64,000 bases of DNA from Cryobacterium arcticum (lineage in GTDB: Bacteria; Actinomycetota; Actinomycetes; Actinomycetales; Microbacteriaceae). The notes under the pieces are model-generated. The model was not told the origin of the DNA. It worked only from the letters and a program-made list of their open reading frames with translations, and did no database searches. Positions 33,877-42,620 of this stretch are shown here, in pieces. Location: contig NZ_CP016282.1 in NCBI RefSeq assembly GCF_001679725.1, positions 2,108,001 to 2,172,000 of the forward strand, given 5' to 3'. Each line of letters begins with the position of its first letter. Position 1 is the first letter of the stretch. A program made the position numbers and the translations under genes.

Positions 33877-36684
33877 TCAGAGCAAGCCGCGCTCCTGGGC
33901 GATCGCCACAGCATCGGCCCGGTTCGCCGCCTCGAGCTTCTGGTAGATGTTGCGCAGATGGGTCTTGACGGTGTTCGGACTCACGTTGCGCTTGCGCGCG
34001 ATGTCAGCCACCGACTGGTGCACAGGCAGCTCCCGCAGCACCTCTCGTTCCCGCTGGGTAAGCTGCGGGCTGCTCCTGCCGGCCTCTGTACCGGGACCGC
34101 GAGGGCTGGGCCGCACGCGCGCAGCGCAGCGCAGGATGTGCCGGGCGAACTCGTCGAGATCGCCGAGCCGGCCGAGGCGGCTGCGGATGAGGGCCGTGCC
34201 CTGGCCGCCCACGGCGAGGAACGCCCGCTCGGTACCGAATTGGCTGGCCAGGCGCAGGGCCCGGAGCAGCCGCGCATCCGACTCGACGTGCCGCCCCGAG
34301 AGCTCTGCCACGTGAGCGAGGGCAATCCACGCACTCACGATGGTCGACCCGCGCCAGGCGGTCCGTTCGTCGAGCGCGGCCTCGCGCAGGCGTTCCTCGG
34401 CCGGATGCCCCGCCCGCGTGGGCGGTACCGACAGGAATCGAAGCAGCAGCGCCTCGAGAGACTCCTCCCCCAGGACCGATTCCACCAATCGCACCACGGC
34501 CTGCGTCTCCGGTCGGCCGTCGAGCGCACCGCTCACCTCGAGGAGAGGCACACAACAGAGGCTGAGTGACCGGGGGTGGTCCGAACCGACCTCACGCATC
34601 AGCAGCATCAACGTGTCCATGGTGCGCCGCGAGTGCGGGTCGGTGTCGAAACCGTTCAGCAGGAGGAGCACCTGGGCTGGCACGCTCAGGCCGGCGTCGT
34701 AGGCGAGGTGCGGATGCGCGCTCAACCTCTCCACGGCGTCGACGTCGAGCGGTTGGCAGCGTTCGTAGCGGCGGATCATCGTGTAGAGAACCGCTCGGCT
34801 GCTGACCTGGTCGGCCGCGGAGGGCGGGGCCGGGGACTCCGCCATCTGGCTCTCCAACATCGCCACCTGCAACCATCTGCCGGCGTGGGCCGCCGCCGTG
34901 GCCGCCAGGTCGCTCGCGACCAGGAACAGCCAGCTGTAGTCGGCCATGCGAGCCGCCTCGGCGACGTCCCGCAGGATGTCCTCCGCCGGCCCGGGGAGGC
35001 CGAGTCTGTCGAGGCAGCGCCCCTCCGCCATCCCGGTGAGGAGGTCGATTGCGAGGTCGAGCCGAGCCGCCTCGCCCACTCGATGACCCTGCAGGGCCTG
35101 CAACCGCTTCGCCACGTCAGCGGGTTCTACCGCGAGGAGGGCATGCAGGATCTCGATCACGGCGGGCCACAGCCCGGGACGACGCTGCGGGCTCAACCCA
35201 GACCCGCCCGCCGTATCGCCCGCGGCGGCGAGGAGCTGGTGCGCACGCCGCCTGGCGGCGAACGCCGGTGCGTCCAGCAGAACCCGCAGGGCCAATGCCG
35301 CCGTAGACGGGACCGGGGTGTCGAGACGCCGGAGTGCCCGCCCCACCAGGTCGGTGTCGCCGGAGAGAACGAGCGTCAGGCCGAACCGATCGAGTACCTC
35401 TCCCACGAGGGCGGCGTCCCGTGCCTGCAACGCCTGGTCCAGCGCCGCCGCGCCTTCGGATCTGTCGGAGAACCAGTGGCAGGCCAGGACATGCCGATCG
35501 TTGGTCGCATCGGCGTCGTGCCCGCGGGCCGCAGCCTGCAGGTAGCTCAACAAGATCGGATGGAACCTGTAGGCCTCCCCTGCCGCCACGCTTGTCTCGG
35601 CGCTCGAATCGACCGAGCCCGTGCCGGTCCTGCCAGAACCGCCAGCCCCACTCCTGCCGGCCCCGCTCCTGTGCGAAACATCCGGCACCCGCACCAGCAT
35701 CCCGTTGTTCCGGGACACCCGCTCCAGGACATCGCCGGCATCGCTTCGGGCGGTGACCCGGACAGCCAGGTCAAGGGGCACCACGAACGATACGGCCGAG
35801 CGCATGAGGATGTCCCGTTCGTCGTCGTCCAGGCCGTCGAGCACTTCGGTGGCCACGTAGTCGGCGATGGCGGGAGTGGCCCCATCGACGTCGGTGAGGG
35901 TGGATCCGGCCGGTCCGACCTCGGTGTGCGTGATCCCGGAGGCGGCGATGCCAGAGTCGCCGGCCGGGCTCGGGTCCGTGTGTTCGCGGTCCTGTCCCTG
36001 TCCGGCGAGAGCGAAGGTGAGGGCCGTGGCCCACCCTCCGGTGTTGCGCCACAGTACGGCGGCGTCCTCCGGGGACACGCGCAGATGCCGTCGCCCGGCC
36101 AGTTCGAGAGTCTCGTCGAGGGTGAACGCGAGCATGTCCTCCGGGCAGTCCAGCAGCACTCCGGCGGCCAGCAGCGGTGCCGTGCCCGTGCCGGGGCGGC
36201 GGCGGCCCGCCACAATGATGCGGAGCTCAGGGGGCGCCAGCGAGATCATCGGCCACCACCCGTCCGGGATGGCCGGTCCGGTTTCGCCGGGCCCGGCGGG
36301 AAGGTCGACGTCATCGATGAACACGTAGCGCAGCGCCGTGTGCGTTTGAGGGACGTCGGGAGGCCGGCCCCGGAGCGCCTGGAGGTCCCGGGTTTCAGCG
36401 AATAGCCGCCACACGGCATCCGGGTCACGAGCCGTGACGAGATCCGGTCCGGTCATCCAGCGCACCTCGGCGCCCTCGGCGGCCAACCGGCGCGCCCACC
36501 CGGCCAGCAGGGTGGTCTTGCCCGATCCGGCGGCATCCCAGAGCTGGAGGACGCGGGCATCCGTGCCCTGGAGCCGGATGACGAGGTCATCCAGACGCGA
36601 CCGGTGCAGGTACCACTCCGGCTCGGAGGCGAGCCCCGGAGGTCCCCACGGCTCACGGGGTAACGGAGTGGGTGCGGGATCCAT
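33877..36684 (-). CDS. STAND-type LuxR family transcriptional regulator (MalT-like)
   Basis: A 935-residue signal-transducing ATPase. Walker A is WDAAGSGKTTLLAGW (G53-T58), Walker B YVFIDDVDLPAG (about 125), followed by a winged-helix region, a long helical sensor region resembling TPR-like LAL regulators, and a C-terminal LuxR HTH (about 870-935: LTQREREVLRELPVHQS, VSPNTVKTHLRNIYQKLEA). The ATG at 36684 has GAGGA about 10 nt upstream; an open frame beyond it covers an intergenic hairpin. Probable targets are the adjacent DUF6325 and SHOCT genes, 82 nt downstream, but this is inference. Confidence 0.88.
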   Translation of the reverse strand: MDPAPTPLPREPWGPPGLASEPEWYLHRSRLDDLVIRLQGTDARVLQLWDAAGSGKTTLLAGWARRLAAEGAEVRWMTGPDLVTARDPDAVWRLFAETRDLQALRGRPPDVPQTHTALRYVFIDDVDLPAGPGETGPAIPDGWWPMISLAPPELRIIVAGRRRPGTGTAPLLAAGVLLDCPEDMLAFTLDETLELAGRRHLRVSPEDAAVLWRNTGGWATALTFALAGQGQDREHTDPSPAGDSGIAASGITHTEVGPAGSTLTDVDGATPAIADYVATEVLDGLDDDERDILMRSAVSFVVPLDLAVRVTARSDAGDVLERVSRNNGMLVRVPDVSHRSGAGRSGAGGSGRTGTGSVDSSAETSVAAGEAYRFHPILLSYLQAAARGHDADATNDRHVLACHWFSDRSEGAAALDQALQARDAALVGEVLDRFGLTLVLSGDTDLVGRALRRLDTPVPSTAALALRVLLDAPAFAARRRAHQLLAAAGDTAGGSGLSPQRRPGLWPAVIEILHALLAVEPADVAKRLQALQGHRVGEAARLDLAIDLLTGMAEGRCLDRLGLPGPAEDILRDVAEAARMADYSWLFLVASDLAATAAAHAGRWLQVAMLESQMAESPAPPSAADQVSSRAVLYTMIRRYERCQPLDVDAVERLSAHPHLAYDAGLSVPAQVLLLLNGFDTDPHSRRTMDTLMLLMREVGSDHPRSLSLCCVPLLEVSGALDGRPETQAVVRLVESVLGEESLEALLLRFLSVPPTRAGHPAEERLREAALDERTAWRGSTIVSAWIALAHVAELSGRHVESDARLLRALRLASQFGTERAFLAVGGQGTALIRSRLGRLGDLDEFARHILRCAARVRPSPRGPGTEAGRSSPQLTQREREVLRELPVHQSVADIARKRNVSPNTVKTHLRNIYQKLEAANRADAVAIAQERGLL

Positions 36685-36797
36685 CGGGAAGTGTCCTCGA
36701 TTTGCGTCCTGGATATAGGTGGTGCCGAAGTCTCGATCCTGGGGGCGCCGGCTGCGGCGCTTCGAATGTGCGGGGAGGTGCGTGAAACTCACCGGCA

Positions 36798-36831
36798 CCG
36801 TCAAGGTCCCGGATTCCCGGGACCTTGACGG
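36798..36831. other. Perfect 15-bp inverted repeat upstream of the STAND/LuxR regulator
   Basis: Arms CCGTCAAGGTCCCGG (36798-36812) and its complement (36817-36831) with an ATTC loop, 114 nt before the regulator start. No T-run on either strand, so an operator or RNA element is as likely as a terminator. Confidence 0.7.
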
Positions 36832-36949
36832 AGCTTCTCGCGGTGTTCGGGTCACCGCCAGTGAGGTGATGATGCCGCGGCCCGTGCCCACGGTCAAGGG
36901 GCGCGACCCGGGGCTCCTTTCCCCTCGTCCTCCCCTGGGCAACGACGAA

Positions 36950-37003
36950 GGGCGGTGAGAAGGCGTCGGGTGCGTGACGCACCCGTACACTTCCTCACCG
37001 CCC
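36950..37003 (-). terminator. Nested hairpin, probable amtB terminator
   Basis: Outer arms GGGCGGTGAG (36950-36959) and CTCACCGCCC (36994-37003) enclose an inner 7-bp stem CGGGTGC/GCACCCG. On the minus strand, 41 nt after amtB, it is followed by TTCGTCGTTG; the poor U-tract lowers confidence. Confidence 0.6.
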
Positions 37004-37043
37004 CGCAAGCGTGAGCCTGTCGGCCTGGTCGGCCGCAGTCAGG

Positions 37044-38264
37044 TTAGACGCGGTCGAGCGCGTAACCCTCTTCACCGTGCACGACGGTGTCGATGCCGGC
37101 AACTTCGTCTTCGTTCTTGATGCGGAAGCCCAGGGTCTTCTCGATGGCGAGGCCCAGCACGTAGGCGATGACGAACGAGTAGATCAACACGGCGAAGGCT
37201 GCGATGGCCTGCACGGCGAGCTGGCCCAGGTCGCCACCGACGAAGAGGCCGGTGCCGATGGCGAAGAAGCCGAGGTACAGAGTGCCGATGATGCCACCGA
37301 CGAGGTGGATGCCCACGACGTCGAGGGAGTCGTCGAAGCCGAACTTGAACTTCATCTCGATGGCCATGGCGCAGACGGCACCCGCGACGACACCGAGCAG
37401 CAGGGCCCAGCCGGGTTCGAGGTTGGCGCAGGCGGGGGTGATCGCCACGAGACCGGCGACGGCACCGGATGCGGCGCCGACCGAGGTGGCCTTGCCGTCC
37501 TTGATCTTCTCCACGATCATCCAGCCGAGGATGGCCGCAGCGGTTGCGCCGAGGGTGTTGACCACGATGAGGCCGACGTTGGCGAGGCCGTTGAGCCATT
37601 CGGCGCCGGCGTTGAAGCCGAACCAGCCGAACCAGAGGATGGCTGCGCCGAGCAGGACCAGCGGCACGTTGTGCGGCTTGGTGATGCCCTTCTGGAAGCC
37701 GATGCGCTTGCCCAGGACGAGTGCGAGAGCCAGCGCAGCAGCACCGGCGTTGATGTGCACAGCGGTACCACCGGCGTAGTCGATGACTCCCGGCAGCCCG
37801 AGGGTCTCGCCGAGGCTCATGATCCAGCCACCGCCCCAGACCCAGGCGGCGACGGGGAAGTAGACCAAGGTGGCCCAGATACCGGCGAAGATCATCCAGG
37901 AGCCGAACTTGGCGCGGTCGGCGACGGCACCGGAGATCAGCGCGACGGTGATGATCGCGAAGGTGGCGCCGTAGGTGGCGCCGAGGAGATCGGTGCTGCC
38001 GGTCTCGCCGGTGGCGAGGGCTCCGAGACCGAAGTCCGAGAAGGGGTTACCCGCGAACTGCGTTGGCCCGTCCACGGCGCTCATGTTGTATCCGTAGAGG
38101 ATCCACAGAACGCTGATGAGCCCGAGTGCTCCGAAGCTCATCATCATCATGCTGACGACGCTCTTGGCCTTGACCAGTCCGCCGTAGAAGAACGCGACTC
38201 CCGGAGTCATGAACAGCACCAGTGCGGTTGCCGTCAACCCCCATGCAATGCTTCCCGTATCCAT
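37044..38264 (-). CDS. amtB: Ammonium transporter
   Basis: Amt/MEP/Rh channel that conducts ammonium. 406 residues with about 11 hydrophobic segments and the family signatures LFMTPGVAFFYGGLVKAKSV, WVWGGGWIM, DYAGGTAVHINAG (first pore His) and DVVGIHLVGGIIGTL (second pore His). The C-terminal cytoplasmic tail ENEDEVAGIDTVVHGEEGY-like (seen as DEVAGIDTVVHGEEGYALD) is typical. No glnK/glnD genes follow, unlike many actinobacterial amtB operons. A GlnR box lies upstream. Confidence 0.97.
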   Translation of the reverse strand: MDTGSIAWGLTATALVLFMTPGVAFFYGGLVKAKSVVSMMMMSFGALGLISVLWILYGYNMSAVDGPTQFAGNPFSDFGLGALATGETGSTDLLGATYGATFAIITVALISGAVADRAKFGSWMIFAGIWATLVYFPVAAWVWGGGWIMSLGETLGLPGVIDYAGGTAVHINAGAAALALALVLGKRIGFQKGITKPHNVPLVLLGAAILWFGWFGFNAGAEWLNGLANVGLIVVNTLGATAAAILGWMIVEKIKDGKATSVGAASGAVAGLVAITPACANLEPGWALLLGVVAGAVCAMAIEMKFKFGFDDSLDVVGIHLVGGIIGTLYLGFFAIGTGLFVGGDLGQLAVQAIAAFAVLIYSFVIAYVLGLAIEKTLGFRIKNEDEVAGIDTVVHGEEGYALDRV

Positions 38265-38373
38265 AGATTGTCCTCACACCTCTCGAGTTAGCTGGGTGTA
38301 CCGCGAAGCCTCATGACGAGCGTGCTGGGTGCTGTATCGGTCCCGGGTACGCCACTCAGTCTCCGACCAGGAC

Positions 38374-38411
38374 GTTTCAAGAGCCGCACCGTCGTGTTTC
38401 AGGCAGGTTAC
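38374..38411 (-). promoter_or_regulatory. GlnR box upstream of amtB
   Basis: Reading the minus strand: GTAAC-n6-GAAAC-n6-GTGCG-n6-GAAAC, all on an exact 11-bp period. This matches the a1-b1-a2-b2 arrangement of actinobacterial GlnR sites, with only a2 degenerate, and lies 110 nt before the amtB ATG. It predicts activation under nitrogen limitation. Confidence 0.7.
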
Positions 38412-38501
38412 GCAACCGCCCGCAACGTTAAGAACGTGTTTCCAACGGCCGCGAACCTCCCTGCAGAACGCGGGTGGGCGTGACGCCTCGCCCGGTGGGA
38501 C

Positions 38502-38561
38502 GAACCGGCATGCGGTGGGTCGGCGAGCGAAGGGTCGGCGTGCGGTCAGTCGGCGTGCGGT
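38502..38561 (-). repeat. 15-bp tandem array across the zapE stop codon
   Basis: Four adjacent 15-bp units (best: GGGTCGGCGTGCGGT on the plus strand) run from 38502 to 38561. The zapE stop (38546-38548) lies inside; past the stop the frame would still read Pro-His-Ala-Asp repeats. Confidence 0.8.
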
Positions 38562-39601
38562 GGCAACTCGCCTGTGGTCAACGCCACCATGCGCGATTGC
38601 GACCGCTGGTACTTCTTGCGATAGCCGCCCTGCATCATCTCGGCATCGAACACGTCGTGCAGGGGAACCCCGCTGGCGATGATCGGGATCTCGGCGTCGT
38701 AGACGCGGTCGATGAACGCGACGAGCCGCAGGGCATCCGTCTGGTCGGTCAGCAGGTAGACGTTTCGCAGCGCGATCACGTCGAGTTCGGCGATCATCTT
38801 GATGTACTTCGATGGATGCACGGTGCTGAGGTGTCTCATCAGGGTGCCGAAATCGTCGACGGACACCCGGTTGCCGCGAGCGGCCAGAGCCGTGCTCATC
38901 CGGTCGAGTTCCTCCGGGAGCACCGTTTGCGCATGCCCCGACGCGTCACGGCGGCGGTAGTCGAGCCCGTCGATGCGCACGGTTTCGAAGTTGGCCGACA
39001 TCGCCTGGATCTCCCGCAGGAAGTCCGCAGCCGCGAAGCGACCCTCCCCCAGCGAGTTCGGCGGCGTGTTCGAGGTGGCCGCGACACGGGTTCCAGAGGC
39101 GATGAGCTCGCCGAGCAACCGGGTCATCAGCATGGTGTCGCCCGGGTCGTCGAGCTCGAACTCGTCGATGCAGATGAGCTTGGCCCCGGTGAGTTGAGCC
39201 ACGGTGTCGGCGTAGCCCAACGCCCCGACCAGCGCGGTGTACTCGATGAACGTGCCGAAGTACTTGGGCCCGGGGGCGCCGTGCCAGAGTGCCGCAAGGA
39301 GGTGGGTCTTTCCGACTCCGAAACCGCCGTCGAGGTAGACGCCCGGAAGCTCGGGTTTGGTCCGCCGTGATCGAGAGAAGAACCCGCCCGGCCGCGCCCG
39401 CCAGGCGGCGAAGGAGTTCAACCGTTCGACGGCGGCGAGTTGGGAGGGGTAGTCGAGGTCCGGGCGGTAGGACTCGAAGGAGGCGTGTTCGAACTGCGGC
39501 GGCGGCACCAGTTCGGCGACGATCTCGGCGCCCGTGATCGACGGCGACCTGTCGATCAACCGAACAGCGCTCTTCGGGGTCTGGTCGACCATGTCTGGCA
39601 T
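38546..39601 (-). CDS. zapE: Cell division ATPase ZapE (AFG1-like)
   Basis: P-loop ATPase of the AFG1/ZapE family; ZapE acts at the Z-ring in E. coli. 351 residues with Walker A DGGFGVGKTHLL (about 91-102), Walker B LICIDEFELDD, sensor AATSNTPP and a C-terminal region DRVYDAEIPIIASG. The ATG at 39601 is preferred over one 9 nt inside because AGGA lies 5 nt upstream. The final residues PPHAD come from a 15-bp repeat. It diverges from the sulfurtransferase gene. Confidence 0.93.
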   Translation of the reverse strand: MPDMVDQTPKSAVRLIDRSPSITGAEIVAELVPPPQFEHASFESYRPDLDYPSQLAAVERLNSFAAWRARPGGFFSRSRRTKPELPGVYLDGGFGVGKTHLLAALWHGAPGPKYFGTFIEYTALVGALGYADTVAQLTGAKLICIDEFELDDPGDTMLMTRLLGELIASGTRVAATSNTPPNSLGEGRFAAADFLREIQAMSANFETVRIDGLDYRRRDASGHAQTVLPEELDRMSTALAARGNRVSVDDFGTLMRHLSTVHPSKYIKMIAELDVIALRNVYLLTDQTDALRLVAFIDRVYDAEIPIIASGVPLHDVFDAEMMQGGYRKKYQRSQSRMVALTTGELPPHAD

Positions 39602-39844
39602 CCGGTTCCTGTCTGTGCAACCGGCATCCTGGCGGAATAACGGTGGGGTCTTCGTCCTTGCAAACCTCGGGGACATGCGCCTCGCGTGCGTCTATCGGCG
39701 CCGGAACCGGCGCAAGCCGGGTCACGCCGGTAGATTCGGGTCGCGGGATGTCCACCAGCCTAAATGCAGTCACGCAGGTATGGCGCCGCCACCAGAGCGG
39801 AGCGGACCACCGTTCGACCGTTGCCCGACCACCAGGAGGAAATC

Positions 39845-40747
39845 ATGACCGTCCCGACCGACCCCACTCCCGCGTTCGCCGACTACGCGCATCCGGAACG
39901 TCTGGTGTCCACCGAGTGGCTGCAGGCGCATCTCGGCACCCCCGGCCTGGTCGTCGTGGAGTCCGACGAGGACGTGATCCTCTACGAGAGCGGCCACATC
40001 CCCGGAGCGGTCAAGATCGACTGGCACACCGACCTCAACGACCCCGTGGAACGGGACTACATCGACGGCACGGCCTTCGCCGCGTTGCTCGGCCGGAAGG
40101 GAATCAGCCGCGACAGCACCGTGGTGATCTACGGCGACAAGAGCAACTGGTGGGCCGCCTACGCGCTGTGGGTGTTCACCCTCTTCGGCCATGAGGACGT
40201 TCGCCTGCTCGACGGCGGCCGACAGAAATGGCTCGCCGAAGACCGCGAGGTGACGACGGACCGGGAATCCGCCCGGCCCGTCGACTACCCCGTGGTGGAG
40301 CGGGTCGACGCCCCCATCCGGGCCTTCAAGGAGGATGTGCTCGCGCACTTCGGGCGTCCGTTGGTGGATGTGCGCTCGCCGGAGGAATACAGCGGTGCAC
40401 GCACCACGGCGCCCGCCTACCCCGAGGAGGGGTCCCTGCGGGCCGGCCACATCCCCTCGGCGGTCTCGGTGCCCTGGGCACGGGCGGCGGCGGACGACGC
40501 CACGTTCCGGCCGCGCGGCGAACTCGATGCCATCTACCGTGACGAAGCCGGACTCACCGGCGCGGAGCCGGTCATCGCGTACTGCCGCATCGGCGAGCGG
40601 TCCAGCCACACCTGGTTCGTGCTCACCCACCTCCTCGGCCTGAAGGATGTGCGCAACTACGACGGCTCCTGGACCGAGTGGGGAAGCGCCGTGCGGGTGC
40701 CCATCGTGCAGGGCAGCGACCCCGGCTCAGTCCCCACGCCGCGATGA
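39845..40747 (+). CDS. Thiosulfate sulfurtransferase (tandem rhodanese)
   Basis: Transfers sulfane sulfur to acceptors. 300 residues with two rhodanese domains; the N-terminal one (about 20-140) lacks a catalytic Cys and the C-terminal one has the active-site loop [13 protein letters not shown] (C247). CRIGERS is the loop type of SseA/CysA-like sulfurtransferases. GGAGGAAATC immediately precedes the ATG. SufE follows 37 nt downstream, suggesting shared sulfur traffic, as in other actinobacteria. Confidence 0.94.
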   Translation: MTVPTDPTPAFADYAHPERLVSTEWLQAHLGTPGLVVVESDEDVILYESGHIPGAVKIDWHTDLNDPVERDYIDGTAFAALLGRKGISRDSTVVIYGDKSNWWAAYALWVFTLFGHEDVRLLDGGRQKWLAEDREVTTDRESARPVDYPVVERVDAPIRAFKEDVLAHFGRPLVDVRSPEEYSGARTTAPAYPEEGSLRAGHIPSAVSVPWARAAADDATFRPRGELDAIYRDEAGLTGAEPVIAYCRIGERSSHTWFVLTHLLGLKDVRNYDGSWTEWGSAVRVPIVQGSDPGSVPTPR

Positions 40748-40784
40748 CCTCCCGGTTGGCGCCCACCGCCATGGCAGAATTGAC

Positions 40785-41234
40785 ATGATGACCACCACCG
40801 ACCTTCCCGAGCCGTTGGCCGAGATCCGCGAAGACTTCCTGGCGCTCGAACAGAGCGACCGGCTGCTCCTCCTGCTCGAATTCTCCAATTCGCTTCCGGA
40901 GCTTCCCGAACGCTACCGGGACCACCCCGACCTCTTCGAACGGGTCGTGGAATGCCAGTCCCCCGTCTTCATCTTCGTGGAGGTGGACGAGACCGGCGCT
41001 GTGCACCTGTACGCCACCGCACCGGCCGAGTCGCCCACGACGCGCGGATTCGCGTCGATCCTGGCTCAGGGCCTCGACGGCCTGAGCGTCGCCGAGGTTC
41101 TGGCCGTCCCCGAAGACTACCCGCAGTCGATCGGCCTTACTCAGGCCGTGTCGCCGCTGCGGCTGCGCGGCATGACGGCCATGCTCGGCCGCACGAAACG
41201 GCAGCTGCGGGAGCGTGTGGCCGAGCGGGCCTGA
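40785..41234 (+). CDS. sufE: SufE family sulfur acceptor
   Basis: 149 residues of the SufE fold. C57 in VVECQSPVFIF corresponds to the sulfur-accepting cysteine that receives persulfide from a cysteine desulfurase. Other family blocks are LPELPERYRDHPDLF, SPTTRGFASILAQGLDG and the C-terminal SPLRLRGMTAML. Because a rhodanese precedes it, thiosulfate-derived sulfur may also feed it (inference). Two adjacent ATG codons give an uncertainty of one residue at the start. Confidence 0.94.
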   Translation: MMTTTDLPEPLAEIREDFLALEQSDRLLLLLEFSNSLPELPERYRDHPDLFERVVECQSPVFIFVEVDETGAVHLYATAPAESPTTRGFASILAQGLDGLSVAEVLAVPEDYPQSIGLTQAVSPLRLRGMTAMLGRTKRQLRERVAERA

Positions 41235-41254
41235 TCGTCCCCGGCGCGGCCCGT

Positions 41255-42556
41255 TCAGCTCGTGTGGGTGGCCTCGACAGCCGGATGCTCCGCTCCGAGG
41301 CGGGTCAGCCAGCCCAGGATGGCCGAGTTCCAGGCAGCGGGGTCGTAGTTCCAGAGCTTGGTGTGCCTGGCGACCGAGAACGGCACGAGCGTCACGATGT
41401 CGGGACGCCTCGCCGCCAGGGACCGCGACGGGGCGGACGGGACGTACCCGTCGTCGTCGCTGTGCAGGATGAGGATCGGCAGGTTCAGGTCCGCCGCCCG
41501 GGAGACGAAATCCAGCCGGGGAAAATCGATCGGGAAGTGCAACCCGGTCACGGCGCGGCCCCACCTGCGGCCCATCACCGCGAGGGCTCCCCTGACCACA
41601 ACCTGCGGCAGGTGCAGGAGCTGTGCCTGGTAGGCCACGACGTCCGCCCAGTCGATCACCGGGGAATCGAGCACGATACCGGTGAGCCGGCCGTCGTGCA
41701 CCGCCCTGGTGGCCGCCTGCAGCACGATCGCACCGCCCATCGACCAACCCATCAAGACGATCTGGGTGGCCCCGTTCCCGGCGGCGAAGGCGATGGCCGC
41801 CTCGACGTCGCGCCACTCCGTGTCGCCCAGGCCGAACCGCCCATCGGCGCTGGCCGGAGCGTCGCCGTCGTTGCGGTACGACACGAGCAGGGCGGTGTAG
41901 CCCGCCGCGTGGAAGACCGGAACGGCACGCAGGGTCTCCTGCCGCCGCACGCCTCGCCCGTGCACCTGAATCACCCAGAGCCCTGACGGCTCCGCGGCAG
42001 GGATGAGCCAGGCGGGGGCGTCGCCCCTGTCGGTGGCCACGGAAACGTTCGTGAAGTCCAGCCCGAGGTCCCACGGGCCGAGGAAGGAGTATCCGCCCAA
42101 GCGGCCGGACCGCACGGTGGCCAGGTCGCCGAAATCCACGCCCAGGATGCGCCGCGTGACGGTGCCCGGCGTCCTGGACACGATCCGACCGAGCCTGGCG
42201 TGGCCCGAGTCGGCCGCGAACCAGAAGCTGTAGTCACCGGGCAACACGGCGTCGGCCGTGGCCTCCAGCGTGATGGTGCCCGCCGCGAGGTCGACGTCGA
42301 ACACCCGGGTGTCGTCGGCGCGCTTGGAGGACGGCGTCACCACACGCCGCGCCATCACACCGGCCAGCACCGCCACGGCGAGGCTGCCGGCCGCAGCGAC
42401 AGCCACGGCTCCCCCGGCAACCACCAGTGCGGCGGAGGCAAGACCGCTCATCGGACGTCGCCCAGAGGACCCTCGTCCCGTCCTGCCGTTGCCCGGCGCG
42501 AGGCTCCCTCTGCTGCTGCGGCGTGCCCGGGGGTGTCCCGGCTGGCGTCCCGTCAT
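41255..42556 (-). CDS. Membrane-anchored alpha/beta hydrolase
   Basis: 433 residues. An Arg-rich N-terminus, one membrane helix (about 47-70, AALVVAGGAVAVAAAGSLAVAV), a beta-rich segment, and a hydrolase domain with nucleophile elbow GWSMGG (S272), acid D in LHSDDDGYVP, and His in ARHTKLW. The ATG at 42556 is backed by GGAGG 6 nt upstream; an inner ATG at 42451 lacks a ribosome-binding site. Substrate unknown; a serine peptidase/esterase of the BAAT or S9-like type fits. Divergent from DUF3000. Confidence 0.88.
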   Translation of the reverse strand: MTGRQPGHPRARRSSRGSLAPGNGRTGRGSSGRRPMSGLASAALVVAGGAVAVAAAGSLAVAVLAGVMARRVVTPSSKRADDTRVFDVDLAAGTITLEATADAVLPGDYSFWFAADSGHARLGRIVSRTPGTVTRRILGVDFGDLATVRSGRLGGYSFLGPWDLGLDFTNVSVATDRGDAPAWLIPAAEPSGLWVIQVHGRGVRRQETLRAVPVFHAAGYTALLVSYRNDGDAPASADGRFGLGDTEWRDVEAAIAFAAGNGATQIVLMGWSMGGAIVLQAATRAVHDGRLTGIVLDSPVIDWADVVAYQAQLLHLPQVVVRGALAVMGRRWGRAVTGLHFPIDFPRLDFVSRAADLNLPILILHSDDDGYVPSAPSRSLAARRPDIVTLVPFSVARHTKLWNYDPAAWNSAILGWLTRLGAEHPAVEATHTS

Positions 42557-42620
42557 GCCTGACCTCCGGTTGTTCGGCGTGCCTCGCACCAGCGCACGGA
42601 AAAAACTCTAGTCTGCAGAC

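Larger units (their letters stand above)
36685..37043. other. 359-bp intergenic region with two hairpins
   Basis: Between the STAND/LuxR gene and amtB there is no credible gene. It holds a 15-bp perfect hairpin at 36798-36831 and the amtB terminator-like structure at 36950-37003. I see no strong -35/-10 pair for the regulator. Confidence 0.7.

Noticed and set aside
36685-37008. N-terminal extension of the STAND/LuxR regulator
   Set aside because: The open frame runs through the intergenic hairpins and gives Arg/Pro/Ser-rich sequence; the ATG at 36684 has a ribosome-binding site.
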